Numbered from the stretch's first letter, positions 27,640 to 38,264 are shown. The stretch is DNA of 64,000 nucleotides from Edwardsiella ictaluri ATCC 33202 (GCF_000264785.1 NZ_AFJI01000056.1:46426-110425); one strand, 5' to 3'. Numbers and translations are program-made. The notes: a model not told the origin generated them from the sequence alone.

Positions 27640-29217
27640 ATGTTTAAAAACGTCAGGGTTATCACGGGAATTATCGTCTTATTGGCCATATTTATCCTGC
27701 TGCAGGGAGTTTCCGGGCGTCTATTTTATATGGCGATCGCGCAGGATCGGGGTAACTTCTCGCAGTCACGGGCGCTGAGCTATCAGCAGGAGCAGTTGGC
27801 CGATGGCTGGCAGACGCTGGTGATGACGCGAGTGACCATTAACCGTGTCGCGATTCGTTACCTGAAGCAGCAAAATGCCGGGGTGGCACAGCTTGAAATC
27901 GGCTCGCTGCTGAATGCGGCGAATGCTTCGCTGGACAGCGCCGAAGGCTACTTCAAAAACTATCGTGCCGCGCCGCGGCTGCCTGGGCAGGACGCTGCGT
28001 TAGCGGCGGAGGTTGAGCATCGCTTCACGGCGTTGTATCGCCTGCTGCGCGATTCATCGCACTACCTGCGCGCCGGCGACTATCCGGCTTACGGCAAGCT
28101 GGAGACCCAGGAGGCGCAGGAGGCCATGGCGAAGATTTATGCCCAGTGGCGCGCCCAGAATCATGGCCTGTTGCAGCAGGGGATCGACGCCAACCAGCGC
28201 AGCTTTGGGCGTATGGTGTGGACGTTGGCCGGGATCGCGCTGGCGGTTGTGCTGTTAATCATCCTGGCCGGGGTGGCGGCGCGAGGGATCCTGCTGCGGC
28301 CGCTGGCCCAGCTGCACGCGCATTTGCGTCGTCTGACCGCCGGCGATCTGTCGGCGACGCTGGCGGGCGGGCGCAACGAGCTGGGGAGCCTGGCGCACAG
28401 CATCAGTGAAATGCAGCAGGCGCTGATTTCGATCGTCGGACAGGTGCGCAACGGCGCCGATACACTGCTGCACGGCAGCAGTGACATTACCGTCGGCAAT
28501 GCGGATCTATCGTCGCGTACCGAGCAGCAGGCGGCCGCTCTGGAGGAGACAGCGGCCAGCATGGAGCAGTTAACGGCTACGGTGCGCCAGAATGCCGATA
28601 ACGCCCGCCAGGCCAGCCAGCTGGCCAGCAGCGCCTCTGCGACGGCGAATCAGGGCGGAGCGGTGGTCGGCCAGGTCGTCACAGCGATGGACGAGATCGC
28701 CGACAGCTCACGTAAAATTGCCAGCATTACCGGGGTGATTGACTCTATTGCTTTCCAGACCAATATATTGGCGCTTAATGCGGCAGTAGAGTCGGCGCGC
28801 GCCGGAGAGCAGGGGCGAGGCTTTGCCGTGGTGGCCGGTGAGGTGCGCAGTCTGGCTCAGCGCAGCGCCCAGGCGGCGCGTGAGATTCGTACGTTGATCG
28901 AGGATTCGGTACGGCGTATCGATACCGGCTCCCAGCAGGCGACGCAGGCAGGAGAGACGATGCAGTCGGTGGTTGGTGCTGCCCAGCGGGTCACCGGAAT
29001 TATTGCCGAGATCGCGGCGGCCTCTGACGAACAGAGTCAGGGGATCGCTCAGGTAAGTCAGGCGGTGAGTGAGATGGAGCAGGTGACCCAGCAGAACGCT
29101 GCGCTGGTGCAGCAGTCCGCCGCGTCCGCCACATCGCTGGAGGAGCGGGCCTGCAGCCTGTCCCAGGCGGTTGCCCTATTTACATTGCCAGAGAGTCAGG
29201 CGTCGCGCCCGGCATAA
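27640..29217 (+). CDS. Methyl-accepting chemotaxis protein (Tsr/Tar type)
   Basis: A 525-residue transmembrane receptor: TM1 at residues 7-27, a periplasmic four-helix TarH-type domain (28-190), TM2 around 195-215, HAMP beginning at [18 protein letters not shown], methylation helices and the signalling hairpin [17 protein letters not shown]. It ends SQASRPA without the NWETF docking pentapeptide. The periplasmic sequence has an arginine-bearing stretch ([12 protein letters not shown]) in the position where Tar/Tsr bind amino-acid ligands, so an amino acid is possible. The ligand remains unknown. It shares its cytoplasmic half with the receptor at the window start, suggesting duplication. Confidence 0.94.
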   Translation: MFKNVRVITGIIVLLAIFILLQGVSGRLFYMAIAQDRGNFSQSRALSYQQEQLADGWQTLVMTRVTINRVAIRYLKQQNAGVAQLEIGSLLNAANASLDSAEGYFKNYRAAPRLPGQDAALAAEVEHRFTALYRLLRDSSHYLRAGDYPAYGKLETQEAQEAMAKIYAQWRAQNHGLLQQGIDANQRSFGRMVWTLAGIALAVVLLIILAGVAARGILLRPLAQLHAHLRRLTAGDLSATLAGGRNELGSLAHSISEMQQALISIVGQVRNGADTLLHGSSDITVGNADLSSRTEQQAAALEETAASMEQLTATVRQNADNARQASQLASSASATANQGGAVVGQVVTAMDEIADSSRKIASITGVIDSIAFQTNILALNAAVESARAGEQGRGFAVVAGEVRSLAQRSAQAAREIRTLIEDSVRRIDTGSQQATQAGETMQSVVGAAQRVTGIIAEIAAASDEQSQGIAQVSQAVSEMEQVTQQNAALVQQSAASATSLEERACSLSQAVALFTLPESQASRPA

Positions 29218-29231
29218 GCGTGCCAACGCCA

Positions 29232-29257
29232 TACGGGCCGGCGAGGGCTGGCCCGTA
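29232..29257. terminator. Hairpin between convergent chemoreceptor gene and gor
   Basis: TACGGGCC (29232-29239) pairs with GGCCCGTA (29250-29257), 14 bases after each stop codon. No T-run, so the terminator assignment rests on position and stem. Confidence 0.5.
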
Positions 29258-29270
29258 GCGTGACATCGGG

Positions 29271-30623
29271 TTAACGCATGGTAACAAACTCTTCAGAGGC
29301 CGTCGGATGGATGGCCACGGTATTGTCAAAGTCCCGCTTAGTGGCGCCCATCTTCAGCGCCACGGCGAAGCCCTGCAGCATTTCATCCATACCGAAGCCG
29401 ATCCCGTGGATCCCGACGATCCGTTCATCCGCCCCCTGGCACACCAGCTTCATGCGACACGGCTGACGGTGCTGGGTGACCGCGCTATACATGGCGGTAA
29501 ATGAGGAGGTGTAGACCTTAATCTGTTCATCGCCGTACTGCGCACGCGCCTGCGCTTCGCTCAGTCCCACGGTGCCGATCGGCGGGTGGCTGAAGACCAC
29601 GGTGGGGATATTGCTGTAATCCAGGTGCTCCTGCGGCTTATTGTTGAACAGACGCTCAGAGAGGCGGCGCCCGGCGGCGACAGCGACCGGCGTCAGCTCG
29701 ACGGCGCCGGTATTGTCCCCGACGGCGTAGATGCCGGGAACGTTGGTATTCTGGAACGCATCAACCGGAATATAGCCGTTGGCGTCGGTAGTGACCCCGG
29801 CAGCCCCCAGATTGAGGCGGTCGGTATTCGGATCGCGGCCAATGGCCCAGATCAGACAATCGACGGTCTGGCTATGGCCGTTTTCCAGCATCAGCGTCAG
29901 GCTGCCGTCCGCATTTTTAACCACTGACTGCGGCACGCTGTGGGTATGCAGCTGAGGCCCTTCGCTGTGCATCACCTCCAACAGGGTATCGACGATCAGG
30001 CTGTCAAAGCTGCGTAGCGGCGCATGCCTGCGGACGAACAGGTGGGTTTCTGCGCCCAACGCGTTGAGCACCCCGGCGATCTCGACCGCGATATAACCGG
30101 CGCCGACGATGGCGACGCGCTGTGGCAGCGCGTCAAGGGCAAAGAATCCGTCGGAGTCGATGCCATATTCTGCGCCCGGGATATCCGGGTGCGCTGGCCG
30201 TCCCCCGGAGGCGATGAGGATATGGTCGGCGCTGATACGCTCGCCGTTGACATCGATCGTGTGGGCGTCAATAAAGGTGGTAACTCCCTGGATAACGTCG
30301 ACTTTGTTATTTCCCAGACCGCGCTGATAGGACTGATGAATACGCTCAATATAGGCGCTGCGGCTGTCGATCAGGCGCTGCCAGTCGAAACGGTTGAGCG
30401 TGGTGTCAAAACCATAATCCGGGCCATATAGTTTGATGGCTTCAGCGATCTGCGCGGCGTGCCACATCACTTTCTTCGGAACGCAGCCCACGTTGACGCA
30501 GGTGCCGCCCAGCGCTTTGGCTTCGATCAGCGCACACTTGCGGCCGTACATCGCCGCCCGATTGATGGAGGCGATACCGCCGCTGCCGCCGCCGATGGCG
30601 AGATAGTCATAATGTTTAGTCAT
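29271..30623 (-). CDS. gor: Gor, glutathione reductase
   Basis: A 450-residue FAD/NADPH disulfide reductase, the same length as the E. coli enzyme. The FAD motif is [17 protein letters not shown], the redox-active pair lies in [13 protein letters not shown], the NADPH fold is [13 protein letters not shown], and the catalytic His near the C-terminus is in [15 protein letters not shown]. It keeps glutathione reduced in the cytosol. Upstream, toward rlmJ, is a 176-base gap with the promoter. Convergent with the chemoreceptor. Confidence 0.97.
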   Translation of the reverse strand: MTKHYDYLAIGGGSGGIASINRAAMYGRKCALIEAKALGGTCVNVGCVPKKVMWHAAQIAEAIKLYGPDYGFDTTLNRFDWQRLIDSRSAYIERIHQSYQRGLGNNKVDVIQGVTTFIDAHTIDVNGERISADHILIASGGRPAHPDIPGAEYGIDSDGFFALDALPQRVAIVGAGYIAVEIAGVLNALGAETHLFVRRHAPLRSFDSLIVDTLLEVMHSEGPQLHTHSVPQSVVKNADGSLTLMLENGHSQTVDCLIWAIGRDPNTDRLNLGAAGVTTDANGYIPVDAFQNTNVPGIYAVGDNTGAVELTPVAVAAGRRLSERLFNNKPQEHLDYSNIPTVVFSHPPIGTVGLSEAQARAQYGDEQIKVYTSSFTAMYSAVTQHRQPCRMKLVCQGADERIVGIHGIGFGMDEMLQGFAVALKMGATKRDFDNTVAIHPTASEEFVTMR

Positions 30624-30799
30624 AGGGATGTCTTCGCGTTATCAACAAATCGGATTTGCCCCGCAATGCCTCTCTGCCGGAGGCAGGATGGCGAGATACC
30701 GCGGCTATTGCAGGATTGCTCCGAAGTGTAACGCTGCGGTGGGCCGACAGCAAAATCTTGCCGTCGGCAGGGCACAAATTCCGTATGAAGCGAGTGGAA

Positions 30800-31642
30800 T
30801 TACTCTGGGACGATCCAGTTTACGCTGGCGTGGCCGGTTTCCTGTGGAACCAGCGCTTGATGCAGCCAGGGCAGCAGACTGCGCATCTGCTCCTCCAGCT
30901 TCCACGGCGGATTGATGACGATCATCCCGGAGGCGGTCATCCCGCGCTGATCGCTGTCCGGGCGTACCGCCAGCTCAATCTGCAGGATACGGCGAATGCC
31001 GGTCTCCTCCAGGGTATGGACCATTCGCTTGATGTTCTGGCGCAGCACCACCGGGTACCATAGCGCATAGGTGCCGGTGGCAAAGCGTTTGTGCCCCTCC
31101 TGGATCCCTTTCACTACATCCTGATAGTCGCTCTTCAGCTCATAGGGCGGGTCGATCAGGATCAGGCCGCGCCGTGTCGCTGGCGGCAGCTGGGACTTGA
31201 GCTGCTGGTAGCCATTTTCACGGACGACCCGGGCGCGCCCGTCTTTCTGGAATTCGGCGCGCAGCAGCGGAAAGTCGCTGGGATGCAGCTCGCTCAGGTG
31301 CAGGCGATCCTGCTCGCGCAGCAGCTGCCGGGCGAGCAGCGGAGAGCCGGGGTAATAGCGCAGCTGGCCGGAGCGGTTGAAGTGACGCACGGCGTCCATA
31401 TACGGCGTCAGCGCCTCCGGCAGATCGTCGCGCTGCCATAGACGGGCGATCCCCTCCAGGTATTCGCCGGTCTTCTCGGCATGTTCGCCGCTGAGCAGAT
31501 AGCGCCCGGCGCCTGCGTGGGTATCGAGGTACAGGAACGGTTTGTCCTTTTCCTTCAGCGCCGCGATGATCAGGCTTTGGACGGTGTGCTTGAGAACGTC
31601 GGCGTGGTTGCCGGCATGAAAACTGTGACGGTAACTTAACAT
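30800..31642 (-). CDS. rlmJ: RlmJ, 23S rRNA (adenine-2030-N6) methyltransferase
   Basis: A 280-residue protein like E. coli YhiR/RlmJ. N-terminal YRHSFHAGNHADVLKH and the catalytic N6-adenine motif DPPYE (LILIDPPYELKSDY) are present, with THAGAGRY as the SAM-binding segment. It modifies A2030 of 23S rRNA. In E. coli rlmJ and gor are likewise neighbours. Start MLSYRHSFHAG is conserved. Confidence 0.95.
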   Translation of the reverse strand: MLSYRHSFHAGNHADVLKHTVQSLIIAALKEKDKPFLYLDTHAGAGRYLLSGEHAEKTGEYLEGIARLWQRDDLPEALTPYMDAVRHFNRSGQLRYYPGSPLLARQLLREQDRLHLSELHPSDFPLLRAEFQKDGRARVVRENGYQQLKSQLPPATRRGLILIDPPYELKSDYQDVVKGIQEGHKRFATGTYALWYPVVLRQNIKRMVHTLEETGIRRILQIELAVRPDSDQRGMTASGMIVINPPWKLEEQMRSLLPWLHQALVPQETGHASVNWIVPE

Positions 31643-31807
31643 AGGGTGATTTGCTTCTGGTGAGTCATTCGGGTTAAAAATGAAGCCTGACTAATGCGGT
31701 CGCGACAGGCAGAGACCGGCGCGGCGCGATATTGGATAAAGTATACCCCATTTCATGGGCCGAGGCGTGATAAACCCGTGCGCCGCCATTGAGGAGATGC
31801 GAAGACG

Positions 31808-32281
31808 ATGAGCTGTATTTTTTGTCAAATCGTACGCGGCGAGGCGCCGTGCCATAAGATCTGGGAAGATGACGGGCATCTGGCCTTTCTGTCTATCTAT
31901 CCCAATACGGACGGGTTCAGTGTGGTTATCCCCAAGCGCCATTACCCCAGTTATGCCTTCGACTTGCCCGACGATGTGCTGGCGAAGTTGACGCTGGCTA
32001 CCAAGAAGGTGGCGCGGTTGCTCGATGCTGCCTTTGAGGACGTGGGCCGCTGCGGCATGTTCTTTGAGGGGTTTGGCGTGGATCATGTGCACAGTAAGCT
32101 GTTCCCGATGCACGGCACCGCCAATATGGCCGAATGGCGCCCCATCGAGTCGCGCAGCGAGCGTTTCTTCACGCGTTATGAGGGCTATCTCTCCTCCCAC
32201 GATGCCCAGCGCGCCGATGACGCCCGATTGGCCGAGCTGGCACAACATATCCGGCGCGTCGCATTCGCCGCTACTCTCTAG
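31808..32281 (+). CDS. HIT-family protein with variant triad (HxHxK)
   Basis: A 157-residue protein with a HIT fold: CIFCQIVRGEAPCHKIWED at the start, FSVVIPKRHYPS, and the active-site segment GVDHVHSKLFPMHG. The triad His-x-His-x-His is His-x-His-x-Lys; the middle His, the nucleophile in HIT hydrolases, is kept. The N-terminal CxxC (CIFC) resembles zinc-binding HIT proteins. The substrate is presumably a nucleotide conjugate and is unknown. No counterpart lies here in E. coli. ATG at 31808, GGAG roughly ten bases before. Confidence 0.85.
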   Translation: MSCIFCQIVRGEAPCHKIWEDDGHLAFLSIYPNTDGFSVVIPKRHYPSYAFDLPDDVLAKLTLATKKVARLLDAAFEDVGRCGMFFEGFGVDHVHSKLFPMHGTANMAEWRPIESRSERFFTRYEGYLSSHDAQRADDARLAELAQHIRRVAFAATL

Positions 32282-32297
32282 TCCGTGCGCGCAGAGA

Positions 32298-32327
32298 TTG
32301 ATTTTCTGCGCCACAGTCCCCATCCTA
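32298..32327 (+). promoter_or_regulatory. Candidate heat-shock (sigma-32) promoter of prlC
   Basis: TTGATTT (32298-32304), a 13-base spacer, then CCCCATCCTA (32318-32327), close to the sigma-32 pattern CTTGAAA-N(13-15)-CCCCATNT. prlC/opdA is reported heat-inducible in E. coli. Confidence 0.5.
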
Positions 32328-32424
32328 GGTTCATTACGCCTTATTTTATCCGCGGCGTCACGCGGCGGATAACCCGAATTCCGGGGCTGCCGTGTCAGCC
32401 CCGCCGACTATAGGACACGTGCAG

Positions 32425-34467
32425 ATGACCAATCCTTTGCTGACTCCCTTTGTATTCCCGCCCTTCTCCCGTATTACGCCACCGGATGTGGTACCGGCGG
32501 TGAGCGCGGCGCTGGCCGACTGCCGTGTCGCGGTGGAACGAGTGGTGGCGCAGACCGGCCCCTTTACCTGGGAGAATCTGGTACAACCGCTGGCTGAGGC
32601 CGACGATCGTTTGGGGCGTATTTTTTCGCCGGTCAGCCACCTCAATGCAGTGCAGAACAGCCCGGAGCTGAGGGCGGCCTATGAACAGTGCCTGCCGCTG
32701 CTGTCGGAGTACGGTACCTGGGTTGGCCAGCATCAGGGGCTGTATCAGGCCTACCGTCAGCTGAAGGCGGGAGAGGGCTACATGGCGCTGGACAAGGCCC
32801 AGAAGCGGGCGGTGGATAATGCGCTGCGTGACTTTGAGCTGTCCGGTATCGGCCTGCCGCCGGAGGCGCAGAAGCGCTACGGCGAAATCGTCATGCGTCT
32901 GTCCGAGCTGGGCTCCGCCTTCAGCAACAATGTGCTGGATGCGACCATGGGCTGGAGCAAGCTGATGACGGAGAAGGCATCGCTGGCCGGCCTGCCGGAG
33001 AGTGCACTGGCGGCGGCTTATGAGCTGGCGTCGTCACGTGGCCAGCAGGGGTGGCTGCTGACGCTGGATATGCCGAGTTACCTGCCGGTGATGACCTATG
33101 CAGACAACCGCGAACTGCGCTATGAGATGTACCGCGCCTTTACCACGCGAGCCTCCGATCAGGGGCCGAACGCAGGCGAATGGGACAACGGCGCCATCAT
33201 GAACGAGACGCTGGCGCTGCGTCATGAGCTGGCCCAGCTGCTGGGCTTTGCCAGCTACGCCGACAAGTCGCTGGCGACCAAGATGGCTGAAAATCCGCAG
33301 CAGGTGTTGGGGTTCCTCAACGATCTGGCGCAGCGTGCCCATAAACAGGGGACAGCGGAGCTGGAGCAGCTCAGCGCCTTCGCCCTGCGCCATTATGGCG
33401 TCAGCGAGCTGGCGCCTTGGGACATCACCTACTACAGCGAGAAACAGAAGCAGCATCTCTACGCCATCAGTGACGAGGAGCTGCGTCCCTATTTCCCCGA
33501 GCCGACGGTGCTGAGCGGGCTGTTTGAGGTGGTGCATCGCATCTATGGCATCACGGCCAAAGAGCGTCACGACGTGGATGTCTGGCATCCAGAGGTACGT
33601 TTCTTTGAGCTGTACGGCAGCGATGGTGAGTTGTGCGGCAGCTTCTACCTGGATCTGTACGCGCGCGAACACAAGCGCGGTGGCGCCTGGATGGATGACT
33701 GCGCCGGGCGTCTGCGTCGCGCCGACGGCACGCTACAGAAGCCGGTGGCCTACCTGACCTGCAACTTTAACCGCCCGTTGGGCGATCAGCCGGCGCTGTT
33801 CACCCATAATGAAGTCACCACGCTGTTCCACGAGTTTGGCCACGGTCTGCACCATATGTTGACCCGTATCGAAACCCCGGGGGTTTCCGGTATTAACGGG
33901 GTGCCGTGGGATGCGGTCGAGTTGCCGAGCCAGTTTATGGAAAACTGGTGCTGGGAGCCGGAGGCGCTGGCCTTTATCTCCGGCCACTATCAGAGCGGCG
34001 AGCCGTTGCCACAGGCGATGCTGGAGCGGATGCTGGCGGCCAAGAACTATCAGTCCGCGCTGTTTATCCTGCGCCAGCTGGAGTTCGGGCTGTTTGACTT
34101 CCGTCTGCACACCGAATTCGACCCGTCGCAGGGCGCTCAGATCATGGAGACCCTGCGTCAGGTCAAGGCGCTGGTGGCAGTGGTGCCGTCGCCGGAGTGG
34201 GGGCGTTTCCCACACGCGTTCAGCCACATCTTTGCCGGTGGCTATGCGGCCGGTTACTACAGCTATCTGTGGGCTGAGCTGCTGTCGGCGGATGCCTTCT
34301 CCCGCTTTGAGGAGGAGGGGATCTTTAACGTTGATACCGGGCGTGCCTTCTTGGATAACGTGCTGTCGCAGGGGGGCTCCGATGAGCCGATGACCCTGTT
34401 TAAAGCGTTCCGCGGGCGTGAGCCACAGATCGATGCCATGCTGCGTCATTACGGGATCAAGGGCTGA
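32425..34467 (+). CDS. prlC: PrlC, oligopeptidase A
   Basis: A 680-residue M3 zinc metallopeptidase, the length of E. coli OpdA. The zinc site HEFGH lies in [13 protein letters not shown], with the third ligand Glu downstream in [13 protein letters not shown]. It degrades short peptides in the cytosol, including cleaved signal peptides, and suppresses some signal-sequence mutations. Start [14 protein letters not shown] at 32425 by homology. The stop overlaps the rsmJ start by one base (TGATG), so the two are translationally coupled. Confidence 0.96.
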   Translation: MTNPLLTPFVFPPFSRITPPDVVPAVSAALADCRVAVERVVAQTGPFTWENLVQPLAEADDRLGRIFSPVSHLNAVQNSPELRAAYEQCLPLLSEYGTWVGQHQGLYQAYRQLKAGEGYMALDKAQKRAVDNALRDFELSGIGLPPEAQKRYGEIVMRLSELGSAFSNNVLDATMGWSKLMTEKASLAGLPESALAAAYELASSRGQQGWLLTLDMPSYLPVMTYADNRELRYEMYRAFTTRASDQGPNAGEWDNGAIMNETLALRHELAQLLGFASYADKSLATKMAENPQQVLGFLNDLAQRAHKQGTAELEQLSAFALRHYGVSELAPWDITYYSEKQKQHLYAISDEELRPYFPEPTVLSGLFEVVHRIYGITAKERHDVDVWHPEVRFFELYGSDGELCGSFYLDLYAREHKRGGAWMDDCAGRLRRADGTLQKPVAYLTCNFNRPLGDQPALFTHNEVTTLFHEFGHGLHHMLTRIETPGVSGINGVPWDAVELPSQFMENWCWEPEALAFISGHYQSGEPLPQAMLERMLAAKNYQSALFILRQLEFGLFDFRLHTEFDPSQGAQIMETLRQVKALVAVVPSPEWGRFPHAFSHIFAGGYAAGYYSYLWAELLSADAFSRFEEEGIFNVDTGRAFLDNVLSQGGSDEPMTLFKAFRGREPQIDAMLRHYGIKG

Positions 34468-35219
34468 TGGCGGCGGTTCAGCTGCTGGCGGAGGAGGGTG
34501 CCGATGCGGCGGCGCTGAGCGCGCTGGCGCAGCGCTGGGGGCTGTGTCATGACGCCGACGCTGTATTGGCGCTGGTGCTGACGCCTCAGCGACTGGAGCT
34601 GCGCAAGCTGGATGAGCCGAAGCTGGGGGCCATTTTCGTCGACTTCGTCGGCGGGACGCTGGCGCACCGCCGACGCTTTGGCGGCGGGCGCGGTGAGGCG
34701 GTGGCCAAGGCGGTTGGCATCAAAGGCGGCTACCTACCCGATGTGGTCGATGCCACCGCCGGGCTGGGCCGCGATGCGTTTGTACTGGCGTCGTTGGGAT
34801 GCCGGGTGCGGATGCTGGAGCGTCACCCGGCGGTGGCGGCGTTGCTGGATGACGGTCTACAGCGTGGCTATGCCGATGCGGAGATCGGCCCCTGGCTGCG
34901 CGAGCGCTTGACCCTGCTGCACGCCTCCAGTATCGAGGCGTTGGCGACATTGACGCCCCGCCCCGAGGTGGTCTATCTCGATCCGATGTTTCCTCACCGG
35001 CAGAAAAGTGCGCTGGTGAAGAAAGATATGCGGGTGTTTCAGGCGCTGGTCGGCGCCGATGACGACGCCGATGCCCTGCTGGCGCCGGCGCGCCGTTTGG
35101 CAACCAAGCGGGTGGTGGTCAAGCGGCCAGACTATGCGCCGCCGCTGGCTGGCGTCGCAACCCCTAACGCGACCCTGACCAAAAGCCACCGCTTCGACAT
35201 CTACGCGCCGCTGGCCTGA
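34467..35219 (+). CDS. rsmJ: RsmJ, 16S rRNA (guanine-1516-N2) methyltransferase
   Basis: A 250-residue methyltransferase (E. coli YhiQ/RsmJ 250). SAM-binding motif [17 protein letters not shown]; catalytic-region [19 protein letters not shown]-terminus [18 protein letters not shown]. It acts on G1516 of 16S rRNA. Start overlaps the prlC stop, as in E. coli. The 3' end overlaps by 19 bases a decayed gene on the opposite strand. Confidence 0.96.
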   Translation: MAAVQLLAEEGADAAALSALAQRWGLCHDADAVLALVLTPQRLELRKLDEPKLGAIFVDFVGGTLAHRRRFGGGRGEAVAKAVGIKGGYLPDVVDATAGLGRDAFVLASLGCRVRMLERHPAVAALLDDGLQRGYADAEIGPWLRERLTLLHASSIEALATLTPRPEVVYLDPMFPHRQKSALVKKDMRVFQALVGADDDADALLAPARRLATKRVVVKRPDYAPPLAGVATPNATLTKSHRFDIYAPLA

Positions 35220-35552
35220 TCGTCCGCGCTGCGGAGCAGGCTTAGCCCGACGTCGCCGCCGGGATGTACGCTCGGCAGGGTCTGGCGAGCGTAGCCGCTG
35301 CGCTGCATCAGACAGGCGCAGGCGGCATCGAACAGGGCCAACACCAAGATGATGGCGGTGGTGGCCAGCATGTTGAGCGGGTCTATCTCGTGCTGTACCC
35401 CGGTCGCCAGCGTCAGCTGCGCCGCGCGGGCGATGGCCGAGCGCGGATTCTCCGTTGCGGCGATCAGGGGAACCCCCTTCACCTGTAGCGCCGACAGCCG
35501 GTGGGCCAGCTCGGCGCTATAGATTTGCCAGGCCGCCTGCGCCTGGTGTCAT
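35201..35552 (-). pseudogene. SIS-domain sugar-phosphate isomerase remnant (KpsF/GutQ-like)
   Basis: The start region is still visible: AGGAGG then ATG at 35552, eleven codons and a stop. In another frame the text continues as WQIYSAELAHRLSALQ and VKGVPLIAATENPRSAIARA, then EIDPLNMLATTAI and the HPGGDVG segment that resembles HPGGALG of arabinose-5-phosphate isomerases. About 110 codons of an expected 200-300 remain, with at least one frameshift and a missing N-terminal part. It sat just downstream of the kinase remnant, with the usual operon spacing. Confidence 0.7.
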
Positions 35553-35565
35553 TTCGCCTCCTGCA

Positions 35566-35910
35566 TCAGCTGCGATACTTCCTATGGTCCTGATACATTT
35601 CATGGAACACCCGGTATATGCGATCGTAGTAGCGCTTGATGCTGTTGGTCTGCGGCGTTACGGTCTTGCCGATGCGGCTCATGGCACCCATCGCCTCCGG
35701 CAGGGTGTTAAAGATGACGGCTGCAACGGTGCCCATCATGGCGCAGCCGGTGGTGTTGGCGTGCTCCTGAACGAAGATTGGGTTCTTGGTCCCGCCGCCG
35801 CTGACCGTGATGGTGTCGATGCGGTAGCTGCTCTGGTTCATGGTTTCGATGATATGGCGGGTGTCCGGGACCATCGACTGGATGGTCGCCAAACCCTCTG
35901 GGGGGCACAA
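35566..35910 (-). pseudogene. FGGY-family sugar kinase remnant (C-terminal fragment)
   Basis: About 114 codons. RHIIETMNQSSYRIDTITVS with GGGTKNPIFVQEHANTTGCA is the C-terminal ATP-binding region of ribulokinase-like FGGY kinases, and SRIGKTVTPQTNSIKRYYDR / VFHEMYQDHRKYRS is their usual end. Between GCAMM and GTVAA some 15-20 codons of the family sequence are missing, and the N-terminal ~400 codons are gone; a short extra stretch up to 35983 (FNQSNETRSILMEAG) may be a fused leftover of the start. The pathway (kinase then isomerase) is dead here; the pentose or pentitol substrate cannot be named. Confidence 0.78.
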
Positions 35911-36078
35911 CAGCCTCCGGCCGCTCAGCGCCCGCTTCCATCAAGATGGAGCGTGTTTCGTTGCTTTGATTGAAAGTAAACACCCTGTCGCCATGGTGGC
36001 GGGGTTATAAACAAAATGTGATAACTCGCCTCCGGCAGGCCATGTAGACTGGAAAAAACATTGCTGGGGGAGTCGGTG

Positions 36079-36792
36079 ATGACGGTGAAACGAATTCTGG
36101 TGGTAGAGGATGACACGCTGATTGCCGAACTGCTGACGCTGCATCTGTGCGATGAGGGATACCGGGTGACCCACGCTGCCGACGGCGATCGGGGGATGGC
36201 GCTGGTTGAACAGGGTGGATGGGACGCGCTGATCCTCGATCTGATGCTACCGGGCGTGGATGGGCTGGATATCTGCCGCCGGGTGCGCACCATGACCCGC
36301 TATACCCCGATCATCATCACCAGCGCCCGATCCAGCGAAGTTCACCGGGTGCTGGGGCTGGAACTGGGAGCCGACGATTACCTGGCCAAGCCGTTTTCCA
36401 TGATTGAGCTGGTCGCCCGGGTAAAGGCGCTGTTTCGTCGCCAGGAGGCAATGGGCCGCAACCTGATGCTGGAGGGGGGACGCCTGAGCTATGGCCTGCT
36501 GACCATCGACCCCATGGCGCGGGCGGTGTGGGTGGGGGAGCGGCCGATTGAGCTCACGCCGCGCGAATTCGATCTGCTGTACTTCTTTGCCCGTCACCCC
36601 GGGCAGGTATTTTCACGTCTGCAGCTATTGGACAAGGTGTGGGGATACCAACACGACGGCTACGAGCATACGGTCAATACCCATATTAACCGCCTGCGTA
36701 CCAAGATCGAGGCCGATCCCGCCGAGCCGGCGCTGATCCTGACCGTCTGGGGCGCCGGCTACAGGTTCGCCGACGCCGGGGGGGCGGTATGA
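36079..36792 (+). CDS. OmpR/PhoB-family response regulator
   Basis: A 237-residue regulator. Receiver domain with acidic pocket ED-D (VVEDDTLIAELL), phospho-acceptor Asp in LILDLMLPGVDGLDI, and Lys in ADDYLAKPFSMIEL. C-terminal winged helix from about residue 135 (ELTPREFDLLYFFARHPGQV ... GYEHTVNTHINRLRTKIE). The partner kinase starts inside its last codons (ATGA overlap). The ATG at 36079 has GGGGGAG at seven bases; a TTG at 36061 is less likely. I cannot match the pair to a named enterobacterial system, and no regulated transporter or resistance gene is adjacent apart from gdhA on the opposite strand. Confidence 0.9.
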   Translation: MTVKRILVVEDDTLIAELLTLHLCDEGYRVTHAADGDRGMALVEQGGWDALILDLMLPGVDGLDICRRVRTMTRYTPIIITSARSSEVHRVLGLELGADDYLAKPFSMIELVARVKALFRRQEAMGRNLMLEGGRLSYGLLTIDPMARAVWVGERPIELTPREFDLLYFFARHPGQVFSRLQLLDKVWGYQHDGYEHTVNTHINRLRTKIEADPAEPALILTVWGAGYRFADAGGAV

Positions 36793-38255
36793 GCCGCCTG
36801 AGCCTGGCGCAGCGCCTGACGCTGGTGTTTGCCCTGCTGCTGCTGGTGTGCAGCGCCCTGACCGGTTGGCTGCAGCTGCGCAGTAATACGCAGTATAGCC
36901 AGCAGGTAATCCAGCGTCTGTCCGCGAATCTGGCGCGTCATATCGCCGAGCATAACCCGCTGCTGCAGGCCGACGGCCTGAATCCGGCGTCGGTAAAAAA
37001 CCTGTTCGATCAACTGATGGCGGTGAACCCCAGCGTGGAGGTTTATCTGCTGGATGAGCAGGGGCGGATCATTGGCGATGCGGCGCCGCCGGGGCGTATC
37101 GTGCGCCATCAGGTCAGTCTGGCGCCGATCGCGGCGTTCCTGGCGGGAAAATCGCTGCCGCTGTACGGTGACGATCCGCGCAGCCCGGACGCCCGTAAGG
37201 TGTTTAGCGCCGCGCCGCTATCGCTGAACGGCCATACGCGCGGCTATCTGTATGTGGTGCTGCTGGGAGAGAACTACAGCCGGCTGAGCGACAACGTCCG
37301 GTTCGGCTCCGCCTGGCGCATGGCCAGCTGGTCGATAACCCTGATCCTGGTCTGCGGGCTGTTGGCCTGGCTGCTGGTCTACCGCTGGGTCACCCGCCCG
37401 GTTCACGCCCTGACGCGTCAGGTGGGGCGTCTGGAGCACGAAGGGCTGGAGACCGTACAGCCTGCGACGCTGGCCGCACTGCAGCAGATCCGCGGCGAGG
37501 ATGAGGTCGCCCAGCTGCAGCGGGCGTTTGGCCGCATGGCGCGGCGGATCACCAAGCAGTGGCAGCGCCTGGCCGAGCAGGATCGCCAGCGGCGCGAGTT
37601 TATCACCACCGTCTCTCACGATCTGCGCACGCCCCTGACGTCGTTGCATGGCTATCTGGAGACGCTGAGCCTGAAGCGGGATACCCTGAGCGCCGCCGAT
37701 CGACGGCGTTACCTGGATACGGCGCTGGCCCAAAGCCAGAAGGTCGGGCATCTGGCACAGCAGCTGTTTGAGCTGGCGCGCCTGGAGTACGGTGCGGTGA
37801 AGCCGCAGCGCGAGCCTTTCTCTTTTAGCGAGCTGCTGCAGGATGTGTTTCAAAAGTTTGAGCTGGCGGCCGAGGCCCGCGGCCTGACGCTGAGCGCCGA
37901 CGTAGCGACTGGCCTACCGCTGATTTCGGCTGATATCCATATGATGGAGCGGGTACTGACCAACCTGCTGGATAACGCCGTGCGCCATACGCCGCAGGAG
38001 GGGCGCATCGTCGTACGCCTATGGCAGGAGGGGCGGCAGTTGTGGGTTGAGTTGTGCGACAGCGGTCCCGGGATTCCCGATGGACTGCGCAGCGCGCTGT
38101 TCCAGCGGCCGCTGTCATCCAGCGGGGCGCGTTACGGCGCCGGGGGGCTGGGGCTGCTGATCGTGAAACGGATGCTGGAGCTGCACGGCGGGGATATCGC
38201 TCTGATCGCGCGGCAGCGACAGGGTGCCTGTTTTCGACTGTCGCTGCCGCTGTAG
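36789..38255 (+). CDS. Membrane sensor histidine kinase, partner of the upstream regulator
   Basis: A 488-residue kinase. TM1 at residues 11-30 (LVFALLLLVCSALTGWL), a periplasmic domain of about 145 residues, TM2 near 182-203 (LILVCGLLAWLLVYRW), HAMP, HisKA with FITTVSHDLRTPLTSLHGYL (His at about 278), and HATPase with N-box NLLDNAVRHT, DSGPGIP and GGLGLLIVKRM. The periplasmic part shows no cysteine pair, histidine cluster or PAS-like hallmark that I recognise, so the signal is open. It belongs between rsmJ and dtpB only in this lineage; E. coli lacks it there. Confidence 0.9.
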   Translation: MSRLSLAQRLTLVFALLLLVCSALTGWLQLRSNTQYSQQVIQRLSANLARHIAEHNPLLQADGLNPASVKNLFDQLMAVNPSVEVYLLDEQGRIIGDAAPPGRIVRHQVSLAPIAAFLAGKSLPLYGDDPRSPDARKVFSAAPLSLNGHTRGYLYVVLLGENYSRLSDNVRFGSAWRMASWSITLILVCGLLAWLLVYRWVTRPVHALTRQVGRLEHEGLETVQPATLAALQQIRGEDEVAQLQRAFGRMARRITKQWQRLAEQDRQRREFITTVSHDLRTPLTSLHGYLETLSLKRDTLSAADRRRYLDTALAQSQKVGHLAQQLFELARLEYGAVKPQREPFSFSELLQDVFQKFELAAEARGLTLSADVATGLPLISADIHMMERVLTNLLDNAVRHTPQEGRIVVRLWQEGRQLWVELCDSGPGIPDGLRSALFQRPLSSSGARYGAGGLGLLIVKRMLELHGGDIALIARQRQGACFRLSLPL

Positions 38256-38264
38256 GGCTGTGGA

